A DNA stretch of 7,019 bases from JBHENW01 sp046261875 (GTDB lineage: Bacteria; Acidobacteriota; Thermoanaerobaculia; UBA5066; Gp7-AA6), in contig JBHENW010000060.1 of NCBI GenBank assembly GCA_046261875.1, positions 1 to 7,019 of the forward strand, written 5' to 3'. Of the stretch, positions 1 to 6,245 are shown one piece after another. The translations under genes and the position numbers were made by a program. Positions within the stretch are counted from its first letter, which is position 1, and every line of letters begins with the position of its first letter. The notes under the pieces were generated by a model. The model searched no databases. It was not told the DNA's origin and worked only from the letters and a program-made list of their open reading frames with translations.

Positions 1-430
1 GCTCGGATTCCTCATCTTCTTCGTCGCGGCGTTTGCCGAGACCAACCGCCTCCCCTTCGATCTCCCGGAAGCGGAGGCCGAGCTCGTGGCCGGCTACCAC
101 ACCGAGTACTCCGCGATGAAGTTCGCGATGTTCTTCATGGCCGAGTACATCCACATGATCGTCGCGTCGGCTCTCACCGTGACGCTCTTTTTCGGCGGCT
201 GGACCTTCCCGGGCTTCCACCCGACGGGCCTGCTCGGGGGGCTGGCCTCCATGGCGATTTTCGGGGTGAAGACCGCCTTTTTCGTATGGGTTTTCGTCTG
301 GGTGCGCTGGACGCTCCCGCGCTTCCGCTACGACCAGCTCATGCGGCTGGGGTGGAAGGCGCTGCTGCCGCTCGCGCTCGCCAACCTCCTCTGGGCAGCC
401 GCGCTCGTTTACCTCGGGGCGTACGACTGA
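1..430 (+). CDS. nuoH: NADH-quinone oxidoreductase subunit H (NuoH), C-terminal part
   Basis: The gene enters from the left edge; the reading frame begins with the codon at base 2 and ends at TGA 428-430, giving the last 142 residues of a protein that is usually about 325-350 long. NuoH is the membrane subunit that forms the quinone-binding chamber at the junction of the peripheral and membrane arms of complex I and the first proton channel. The fragment carries the signature acidic loop: AETNRLPFDLPEAEAELVAG lies at fragment residues 12-31, followed by GYHTEYS, the conserved quinone-cavity loop with its Glu/Asp cluster. Three hydrophobic helices follow (about fragment residues 48-66, 82-101 and 119-138). 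The typical VRWTLPRFRYDQLMRLGWK segment lies before the last helix. Identification is secure. The nuoJ start codon comes only 7 nt after the stop, so nuoI, the usual next gene, is not here. Confidence 0.97.
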   Translation, partial: LGFLIFFVAAFAETNRLPFDLPEAEAELVAGYHTEYSAMKFAMFFMAEYIHMIVASALTVTLFFGGWTFPGFHPTGLLGGLASMAIFGVKTAFFVWVFVWVRWTLPRFRYDQLMRLGWKALLPLALANLLWAAALVYLGAYD

Positions 431-437
431 CGCGCTG

Positions 438-953
438 ATGGAACGCATCGTGTTCGGCGCGGCCGCGGGACTGGCGATCCTCTTCGCCGGCGTGATGGTC
501 GTTCACCGCAACCCGCTGAAGAGCGTCCTCTCGCTCGTCGTATCGTTTTTCGCTCTGGCGGTCTGTTTCCTGCTCCTGGCGGCGCCGTTGATCGCCGCGA
601 TCCAGGTCATCGTCTACGCGGGCGCGATCCTCGTGCTCTTCCTCTTCGTCCTGATGCTCTTGAACCTCCCGGAGGAGGTCCGGCAGAAGTCGGGGCGGCC
701 GATCCACCAGGTCCTCTCCGGGGCCGCGATCGTCGTTTTCGCCGTCATGCTCCTGGCGCTGCTGCGCGCCCACGGCGCGCGGATCCCGACAGCCCCCTCG
801 GGTGTCACCACGTCTGGCGAGGAGACGATCGAGGTCACGGCCCGGCTGCTCTTCTCCGAGTTCCTGCTCCCCTTCGAGGCGCTCTCCGTGCTGCTGCTCG
901 CGGCGCTCGTCGGAGCCTTCATCCTGACGGAGAAGGAGAAGGTGAAGCCGTGA
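438..953 (+). CDS. nuoJ: NADH-quinone oxidoreductase subunit J (NuoJ)
   Basis: This 171-residue integral membrane protein is close to the usual NuoJ size (about 165-200). NuoJ sits between NuoH/NuoA and NuoK in the membrane arm and helps pass the conformational and electrostatic signal from the quinone site to the pumps. Five hydrophobic helices are visible at about residues 4-22, 28-48, 52-75, 91-109 and 144-163. The third contains the hallmark IVYAGAILVLFLFVLMLLNL (Tyr60, Gly62), where family structures show a pi-bulge that switches during turnover. The last helix has the conserved PFEALSVLLLAALVGA block. The ATG at 438 gives an N-terminus directly at the first helix and lies 7 nt after the nuoH stop. 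No clear Shine-Dalgarno precedes it, so translation may be coupled to nuoH. The stop codon overlaps the nuoK GTG by 4 nt. Confidence 0.96.
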   Translation: MERIVFGAAAGLAILFAGVMVVHRNPLKSVLSLVVSFFALAVCFLLLAAPLIAAIQVIVYAGAILVLFLFVLMLLNLPEEVRQKSGRPIHQVLSGAAIVVFAVMLLALLRAHGARIPTAPSGVTTSGEETIEVTARLLFSEFLLPFEALSVLLLAALVGAFILTEKEKVKP

Positions 954-1261
954 TCGGCTCCATCCCGCTCGGCGACGTCCTGCTGGCCTCCGGCGCTCTG
1001 TTCACGATCGGCGTGGCGGGGGCCCTCCTGCGTCGCAACGCGATCTCCATCTTCCTGTCGATCGAGCTCATGATGAACGCCGCGAACCTCGCCCTGATCG
1101 GCTATGGCGCGGCGCTCGGCACACTGGAGGGGCAGGTCATCGTCTTCTTCGTCATCGCGATCGCGGCGGCCGAGGCGTCCGTCGGCCTCGCCATCTTCGT
1201 CGCCCTCTTCCGCCACACCGAGACGATCGACGTGAATCGCATCAACCTGCTCAAGTGGTGA
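950..1261 (+). CDS. nuoK: NADH-quinone oxidoreductase subunit K (NuoK)
   Basis: This 103-residue protein matches the usual length of NuoK (about 100). NuoK is a small three-helix subunit related to MrpC that forms the E-channel between NuoJ and NuoN. Helices are at about residues 7-26, 31-53 and 61-87. The two conserved membrane glutamates are present with family spacing: Glu39 in FLSIELMMNAANL and Glu75 in AIAAAEASVGLAIF, which correspond to E. coli Glu36 and Glu72, needed for proton pumping. The start is GTG at 950, within a GTGA overlap with the nuoJ stop (950-953). A purine-rich Shine-Dalgarno (GGAGAAGG, 935-942) lies 7 nt upstream and supports that start. The TGA at 1259-1261 is followed immediately by the palindromic element that separates it from nuoL. 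Confidence 0.97.
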   Translation: MIGSIPLGDVLLASGALFTIGVAGALLRRNAISIFLSIELMMNAANLALIGYGAALGTLEGQVIVFFVIAIAAAEASVGLAIFVALFRHTETIDVNRINLLKW

Positions 1262-1272
1262 AGGGGTCAATC

Positions 1273-1320
1273 GTGCATATTGCATTTTCGGCTCCCAAAA
1301 GTGCAGGAATGCACGATTGA
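1273..1320 (+). other. Possible 15-codon leader ORF inside the palindromic element
   Basis: A GTG at 1273 opens a short frame (MHIAFSAPKSAGMHD) that closes at TGA 1318-1320. Its stop overlaps the nuoL start as TTGA (1317-1320), the arrangement typical of translational coupling. An AAGGGG sequence (1261-1266) lies 6 nt before the GTG and could serve as a ribosome binding site. The frame also contains an internal ATG at 1309. A frame this short can arise by chance, and its peptide is dictated by the repeat, so any role would be in delivering ribosomes to nuoL and not in the peptide itself. Translation is not demonstrated. Confidence 0.15.
1305..1308 (+). promoter_or_regulatory. Candidate Shine-Dalgarno of nuoL, within the repeat element
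   Basis: AGGA lies 8 nt before the TTG at 1317, the usual spacing. It is the only plausible ribosome binding site for nuoL and belongs to the interior of the palindromic element. In the predicted hairpin GGA (1306-1308) falls in an internal loop, while the TTG itself (1317-1319) pairs with CAA at 1268-1270. Access to the start would therefore depend on the hairpin being open. Confidence 0.5.
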
Positions 1321-3257
1321 CCCCTAAACTCGTTTCCCTCTGGCTGATCCCCGCCCTGCCGCTGGCGGGGTTCCTTCTGAACGGCCTGCTCGGGAAGCGG
1401 CTCGGGAAGTCTTTCGTGTCCGTCGTCGGCGTCGGCTCGGCGGCGCTGGCAACGCTCGCCGCGTACTCGCGGCTGATCCCCTTCCTGTCCGGGGACCGCG
1501 CACCGGTCATCGAGACGCTGGGGAACTGGATCGCGGCCGGCGATTTCGCGGTCAGCTTCACGCTGCGCCTCGACCCGTTGTCGGGCCTCATGGTCTCCTC
1601 CGTCACCTTCGTGGGATTCCTGATTCACGTCTATTCGATCGGGTACATGCGCCACGAGGCGACGCCCGCCGGCTACGCCCGGTACTTCGCCTACCTGAAC
1701 CTCTTCCTCTTCGCCATGCTCGTCCTCGTCCTCGCCGACAACTTCCTGCTGATGTTCGTCGGCTGGGAGGGCGTCGGGCTCTGCTCGTACCTCCTCGTCG
1801 GCTACTACTTCGAGCGCAAGTACGCCGCCGACGCGGGAAAGAAGGCGTTCATCGTCAACCGCGTCGGGGACTTCGGGTTCATGCTCGGTATGTTCGGGCT
1901 CTTCTCGCTCTTCGGCAGCCTGGACTTCTCAACGGTCTTCTCCCGCGCGGCGGCGGACCCGGGCGCCTACGCGCCGCAGCTGACCCTCGTCTGCCTCCTC
2001 CTCTTCGTCGGGGCGACCGGCAAGAGCGCCCAGGTCCCGCTGCACGTCTGGCTCCCGGACGCGATGGCGGGGCCGACCCCCGTCTCGGCGCTCATACACG
2101 CGGCGACGATGGTCACGGCGGGCGTGTACATGGTCGCCCGCTGCAACGTGCTCTTCCGGCTCGCGCCCGAGGCGATGGCAGTCGTCGCGGGCATCGGCGC
2201 CTTCACGGCGATCTTCGCCGCCGTCATCGCGGTCGCTCAGAATGACATCAAGCGGGTCCTGGCCTATTCCACGGTCTCGCAGCTCGGCTACATGTTCCTG
2301 GCCTGCGGCGTCGGCGCGTACGTCGCCGGGATGTTCCATGTCCTCACGCACGCCTTCTTCAAGGCCTGCCTCTTCCTCGGCTCGGGCTCCGTCATCCACG
2401 CGATGACGGGCGAGCAGGACATCCGCCGCATGGGCGGCCTGCGCTCGAAGCTGCCGGTGACGTACTGGACGTTCCTCATCGCGACCCTCGCGATCGCCGG
2501 GATCCCGCCGCTCGCGGGCTTCTTCTCCAAGGACGCGATCCTCGCCGGGGTGTGGGAGGCGCACCGCCCGATTCTGTTCGCGGTCGGCCTCTTCACGGCG
2601 GGCCTGACGGCCTTCTACATGTGGCGGCTCGTGACCCTGACCTTCGGCGGCGAGTTCCGTGGCACCGCGGACCAGGCGCACCACCTCCACGAGTCGCCGC
2701 TCTCCATGACGGTGCCCCTCATCGTCCTCGCCTTCCTCTCGGTCGTCGGGGGCTGGATCGGACTTCCCTTCGTCTTCGGCGAGCGCGCGAATCTGCTCGC
2801 CGCGTTCCTCGTCCCCGTCTTCCCGCCGCTCGCCGAGGAAGTTCCGGCTGGCCACGGCCTGCCGCACGCCACGGAGTGGCTGCTCATGGGTGTGTCCGTC
2901 GCGGCGGCGGCCGCCGGCATCCTGATTGCCTGGCGCTGGTACGCGAAGGGACGCGGTGCGGTCCCCGCGACGGTGGCCGCGCGCTTCGGCGGGGCATATG
3001 CCTTCGTCGCCGAAGCCTTTCGCGTGGACCGGCTCTACGACGCGGTCATCGTCAGGCCGTTCCAGGCGCTCGCCCGGATCCTCTGGAAGGTCTTCGACGT
3101 CCTGATCATCGACGGCGTGCTCAACGCGGGCGCATTCCTCGTCGAGCTGACCGGAGATCTGCTGCGGTTCGTTCAGACGGGCAATGTCCGCAACTACGCC
3201 CTGACGTTCTTCCTCGGCCTCGTGGCGCTCCTCCTCTTCGTGATCGGGATGCGGTAG
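1317..3257 (+). CDS. nuoL: NADH-quinone oxidoreductase subunit L (NuoL)
   Basis: This 646-residue protein is the distal antiporter-like proton pump of complex I (E. coli NuoL is 613). Key residues of the pump are present: Glu151 in FVGWEGVGLCSYLL, Asp185 in NRVGDFGF, Lys236 in ATGKSAQVPLHVWLPDAM, His261 in ALIHAATMVTAGVY, Lys349 in HAFFKACLFL, and Lys405-Asp406 in GFFSKDAIL. The NuoL-specific C-terminal extension is complete: RVDRLYDAVIVRPFQ near 569-583 begins the long lateral helix along the membrane arm, and a final membrane helix (about 628-645) anchors it. The start is TTG at 1317. No ATG or GTG in frame lies nearby upstream, and the next in-frame GTG (about 1410) would remove the first helix, SLWLIPALPLAGFLLNGL. 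The TTG and the codons for Thr2 and Pro3 come from the palindromic element, so the native start was probably displaced. nuoM begins 3 nt after the stop. Confidence 0.97.
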   Translation: MTPKLVSLWLIPALPLAGFLLNGLLGKRLGKSFVSVVGVGSAALATLAAYSRLIPFLSGDRAPVIETLGNWIAAGDFAVSFTLRLDPLSGLMVSSVTFVGFLIHVYSIGYMRHEATPAGYARYFAYLNLFLFAMLVLVLADNFLLMFVGWEGVGLCSYLLVGYYFERKYAADAGKKAFIVNRVGDFGFMLGMFGLFSLFGSLDFSTVFSRAAADPGAYAPQLTLVCLLLFVGATGKSAQVPLHVWLPDAMAGPTPVSALIHAATMVTAGVYMVARCNVLFRLAPEAMAVVAGIGAFTAIFAAVIAVAQNDIKRVLAYSTVSQLGYMFLACGVGAYVAGMFHVLTHAFFKACLFLGSGSVIHAMTGEQDIRRMGGLRSKLPVTYWTFLIATLAIAGIPPLAGFFSKDAILAGVWEAHRPILFAVGLFTAGLTAFYMWRLVTLTFGGEFRGTADQAHHLHESPLSMTVPLIVLAFLSVVGGWIGLPFVFGERANLLAAFLVPVFPPLAEEVPAGHGLPHATEWLLMGVSVAAAAAGILIAWRWYAKGRGAVPATVAARFGGAYAFVAEAFRVDRLYDAVIVRPFQALARILWKVFDVLIIDGVLNAGAFLVELTGDLLRFVQTGNVRNYALTFFLGLVALLLFVIGMR

Positions 3258-3260
3258 GCG

Positions 3261-4781
3261 ATGGACCCGCTGCTCGAGAACTTCGTCCTCACGGCGCTGA
3301 TCTTCCTGCCCGCGGCGGGCTCGCTCCTCCTGCTCCTCCTCCCGGAATCCCGGCCGAAGGCGATCTTGTACCTCGCCGTGGCCATCTCCGTCGTCGAGCT
3401 GCTCCTGTCCCTGGTCGTCTGGGACCATTTCGATCCCCGCGCGTCGGGGTTCCAGTTCGCGGAGACGTGGGAATGGATCCCGTCGCTCGGCATCTCCTAC
3501 GCGGTCGGCCTCGACGGCCTCTCCCTCGTCCTCGTGGTTCTCACGACGGTTCTCACGCCGGTCTCGCTGCTCTTCTCCGTGGGCCACGTCGGCCGCAGCG
3601 TCCGCGGCTTCGCGATCGCCTTTCTCGTGCTCGAGACCGGCGTCATCGGCACGCTGGCCGCGCTCGACCTCGCCCTCTTCTACGTGTTCTGGGAAGTCAT
3701 GCTCATCCCGATGTACTTCATCATCGGCATCTGGGGCGGCGCCCGCCGTATTTATGCCGCGATGAAGTTCTTCCTCTTCACGATGGCAGGCAGCCTCCTG
3801 ATGTTCGTGGCCATCCTGTACCTCGCCGCGCGCCATCGCGCGATCACCGGCGAGTGGTCCTTCCTGCTGATGGACCTCTACGGAGCGTCGCCGGGCGGGC
3901 GGGCGGAGACGATTCTCTTCCTCGCCTTCGCTCTCGCCTTTGCGATCAAGGTCCCAGTCTTCCCGCTCCACACCTGGCTTCCCGACGCGCACACCGAGGC
4001 GCCGACGGCCGGCTCGATCATCCTGGCCGGGGTCCTGCTCAAGCTCGGAGTCTACGGCTACCTGCGGTTCGGGATACCGCTCTTCCCGGACGCCGCGCGC
4101 GCCGCCGCTCCCTGGCTCGGCATCCTCGGCCTGATCGGGGTCATCTACGGCGCGTTCGTGGCCTACGCGCAGAAGGACATGAAGCGGCTCGTCGCATACT
4201 CCTCGGTGTCCCATCTCGGGCTCGTCGTCGTCGGCCTCGGCGCGTTCACCACGACCGCGCTTTCCGGCGCCATCCTCCAGATGGTCAACCACGGCCTCTC
4301 GACCGGCGCGCTCTTCCTCCTCGTCGGGGTCCTCTACGAGCGCCGGCACACGCGCGAGATCGCCGCCTACGGCGGGATCGCGGCGGTCGTCCCGGTGACG
4401 ACGGCCCTTTTCCTCGTCGCGACGCTCTCCTCGATCGGCCTGCCGGGCCTGAACGGGTTCGTCGGTGAGTTCCTGATCCTGTTGGGCACCTGGACGGCGC
4501 AGCGGTGGTGGGCCGTGGCGGCCGCGACGGGGGTCATCCTGTCCGCCGTCTACATGCTCTCCCTCGTCCAGCGCGTATTCTGGAATCCGCTCGAGAAAGA
4601 AGAGAACCGCAGCCTTCCCGAGATCCGGGCCAACGAGCTCGTGGCGGCGGCGGTCCTCGTCGTCCTCATGATCTGGATCGGCGTGAGGCCCAACGCGCTG
4701 CTCGAGAGGATCCGGCCTTCCGTGGATGCCGTGCAGGCCTTCCTCGATGCCCCGGCGGAGCAAGCGAGGAATACCCGATGA
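3261..4781 (+). CDS. nuoM: NADH-quinone oxidoreductase subunit M (NuoM)
   Basis: This 506-residue protein has the size of NuoM (E. coli 509), the central antiporter-like proton pump of the membrane arm. Conserved functional residues are in place: Glu145 in FYVFWEVMLIPMYFIIG, Lys230 in FAIKVPVFPLHTWLPDAH, Lys261 in GVLLKLGVYGYLR, His318 in SSVSHLG, His344 in MVNHGLSTGALFLL and Glu403 in NGFVGEFLIL. They match E. coli Glu144, Lys234, Lys265, His322, His348 and Glu407. From the first Lys onward the offset is a constant four residues, so the core has no internal gaps. Hydrophobic helices run along the whole chain. The ATG at 3261 lies 3 nt after the nuoL stop with only a weak purine stretch upstream, so coupled translation is likely. 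The stop overlaps the nuoN start (ATGA, 4778-4781). Confidence 0.97.
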   Translation: MDPLLENFVLTALIFLPAAGSLLLLLLPESRPKAILYLAVAISVVELLLSLVVWDHFDPRASGFQFAETWEWIPSLGISYAVGLDGLSLVLVVLTTVLTPVSLLFSVGHVGRSVRGFAIAFLVLETGVIGTLAALDLALFYVFWEVMLIPMYFIIGIWGGARRIYAAMKFFLFTMAGSLLMFVAILYLAARHRAITGEWSFLLMDLYGASPGGRAETILFLAFALAFAIKVPVFPLHTWLPDAHTEAPTAGSIILAGVLLKLGVYGYLRFGIPLFPDAARAAAPWLGILGLIGVIYGAFVAYAQKDMKRLVAYSSVSHLGLVVVGLGAFTTTALSGAILQMVNHGLSTGALFLLVGVLYERRHTREIAAYGGIAAVVPVTTALFLVATLSSIGLPGLNGFVGEFLILLGTWTAQRWWAVAAATGVILSAVYMLSLVQRVFWNPLEKEENRSLPEIRANELVAAAVLVVLMIWIGVRPNALLERIRPSVDAVQAFLDAPAEQARNTR

Positions 4782-6235
4782 ACGGGAGCTTCCTCCAGTT
4801 CGGCCCGGACGACCTCGCGGCGATCGCCCCGGAGCTCGTGCTCGCCGCCGCCGGGAGCCTCATCATCCTGCTCGAGGCCTTCGCGCCCCGGACGCGCCGC
4901 TGGTTCGCGGCCCTCTCGATCGCGGCGATCGCCGCATCCATCTATTTCCTCATCGATGCCCCGCGCGGCATCTCCTTTTCCGGCCGCCTCGAGACCTCGG
5001 ACCTCACCGTCATCGTGGGGATCTTCCTCGGCGCGACGGCCGCAGTCGCCCTCCTCGTCGCCAAGCCCTACCTCGTCCGGGCGGCCGAAGAGCGGGGCGA
5101 GTTCTACGCCCTCCTGCTCTGGGGCCACCTCGGAGTGTCGCTCATGACGCGCGGGCTCGACCTGATCGTCGTGTTCATCGGGCTCGAGACGTTGTCGCTC
5201 GCTTTCTACGTGCTCGCCGCGATCTTCCGGCGGATCCCGGCGTCTTCCGAGGCCGGCCTCAAGTACTTCCTCACCGGGGCGTTCGGCTCCGCGTTCACGG
5301 TCTACGGGATCGCGTTCCTCTTCGGAAAGGCGGGCAGCGCCCGCATCGATGCGCTCCTGCAGCCCGGCCTCGCGGAGGACCCGATCGTCACCTTCGCCCT
5401 CCTGCTGCTGCTCGTCGGCTTCGGGTTCAAGATCTCCCTCGCGCCGTTTCATGCCTGGGCGCCGGACGTCTACCAGGGGATGCCCACGCCGGCCGTGGCG
5501 TACCTCTCCGTCGCGCCGAAGGGAGCGAGCGTCCTCGTCCTCTTCCGCGTATTCACCGCGGTCTTCCAGGACGGCATGCCCGTCCGGGTCCGATCGGCCA
5601 TCGCCGCGCTGGCGATCCTGTCCATGACCCTGGGCAACGTCATTGCCCTGGCCCAGCGCGACATCAAGCGGCTCCTCGCCTACTCCGGCATCGCGCACAT
5701 GGGCTACGTCACGATCGCCCTCGTCGTGTTCGGCCGGGACGCGCTCGCCGCGGTGATCGTGTACTTCTTCGCGTACCTCGTCTCCAACGCGGGCGCTTTC
5801 GCCGCGGTGGCGGCCCTTTACCGCGACGAGACCAAGCCGCACCCCGTCGGACTCCTCGCCGGAGAAGGGCGGCGGGCCCCGTTCGCCGCGGGCGTTCTGG
5901 CGCTCTGCCTCTTCTCGCTCGCCGGCATCCCGGCGACCGCCGGCTTCATCGGGAAGTTCTTCCTGTTCAAGTCCGCCGTGGACCAGGGCTTCTACGCGCT
6001 GGCGATCATCGGCGTCGTCAACAGCCTGATCTCGATCGGTTACTACCTGAAGGTCGTCTACATGCTCTACATGCGCGAGCCGCTCGAGGAGGGGCCGCCG
6101 CCTCTGCTCGCGCCGGCCGACCGGCTCGTCCTGGCGCTCTGCGCGGCGGGCATACTGCTGCTGGGCATCTTTCCCTCGGCCCTGTGGGACGCGGCAAGCC
6201 GAGCCGCCGGGGGACTGCTCCCCTTTCCGCCTTGA
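4778..6235 (+). CDS. nuoN: NADH-quinone oxidoreductase subunit N (NuoN)
   Basis: This 485-residue protein is the same length as E. coli NuoN, the antiporter-like proton pump next to NuoK. The conserved pattern is present: Glu137 in FIGLETLSLAFYVLAA, Lys162 in AGLKYFLTGAFGSAF, Lys218 in GFKISLAPFHAWAPDVYQG, Lys248 in SVAPKGASVL, His307 in GIAHMGY and Lys393 in AGFIGKFFLF. The frame stays open upstream to about 4505, inside nuoM, but the ATG at 4778 is the right start. It sits in an ATGA overlap with the nuoM stop, has a GAGGA Shine-Dalgarno at 4766-4770 (7-nt spacing), and places the first helix (about residues 15-34) where the family has it. NuoN is normally the last gene of nuo operons; here rex follows after 10 nt. 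Confidence 0.97.
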   Translation: MNGSFLQFGPDDLAAIAPELVLAAAGSLIILLEAFAPRTRRWFAALSIAAIAASIYFLIDAPRGISFSGRLETSDLTVIVGIFLGATAAVALLVAKPYLVRAAEERGEFYALLLWGHLGVSLMTRGLDLIVVFIGLETLSLAFYVLAAIFRRIPASSEAGLKYFLTGAFGSAFTVYGIAFLFGKAGSARIDALLQPGLAEDPIVTFALLLLLVGFGFKISLAPFHAWAPDVYQGMPTPAVAYLSVAPKGASVLVLFRVFTAVFQDGMPVRVRSAIAALAILSMTLGNVIALAQRDIKRLLAYSGIAHMGYVTIALVVFGRDALAAVIVYFFAYLVSNAGAFAAVAALYRDETKPHPVGLLAGEGRRAPFAAGVLALCLFSLAGIPATAGFIGKFFLFKSAVDQGFYALAIIGVVNSLISIGYYLKVVYMLYMREPLEEGPPPLLAPADRLVLALCAAGILLLGIFPSALWDAASRAAGGLLPFPP

Positions 6236-6245
6236 GGATTCCTGC

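Larger units (their letters stand above)
1262..1325. repeat. Palindromic REP/MITE-like hairpin element overlapping the nuoL start
   Basis: The left arm AGGGGTCAATCGTGCAT (1262-1278) is the exact reverse complement of the right arm ATGCACGATTGACCCCT (1309-1325): 17 of 17 bp. The 30-nt interior can extend the hairpin. TGCATTTT (1281-1288) pairs with AAAA plus TGCA (1297-1300 and 1302-1305) around a bulged G1301, leaving an 8-nt loop at 1289-1296. The element is 50% GC (32 of 64), well below the flanking genes. It fills the nuoK-nuoL gap from the base after the nuoK stop and enters nuoL through codon 3. No T-tract follows, so it is not a standard terminator. No convincing target duplication flanks it, which would fit a REP-type element moved by a RAYT/IS200-like transposase, but that family assignment is inference. 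No second copy occurs in this window. Confidence 0.85.

Noticed and set aside
1315..1322. TTGACC in the right arm read as a -35 promoter box
   Set aside because: No convincing -10 box stands at 16-18 nt downstream in the GC-rich nuoL coding sequence, and the position is inside an operon with close gene spacing.
1262..1330. Intrinsic transcription terminator after nuoK
   Set aside because: The hairpin is long but no T-run follows (the sequence continues TAAACTCG), and essential distal genes nuoL-nuoN follow in the same direction.
2552..4468. 638-residue plus-strand frame overlapping nuoL and nuoM
   Set aside because: It is Arg/Pro/Gly-rich low-complexity translation produced by frame shift in GC-rich DNA, spanning two real genes. 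No family features are visible.
1929..4763. 944-residue open frame on the minus strand across nuoL and nuoM
   Set aside because: Its translation is a run of Glu, Asp, Arg and Gly with no domain or hydrophobic core, as expected for the strand opposite GC-rich membrane-protein genes. The plus strand in the same place encodes clear NuoL and NuoM.
4505..4777. Upstream extension of the nuoN frame into nuoM
   Set aside because: The extra residues are Arg/Pro-rich and not membrane-like. The ATG at 4778 has a Shine-Dalgarno, overlaps the nuoM stop, and gives the normal NuoN length.
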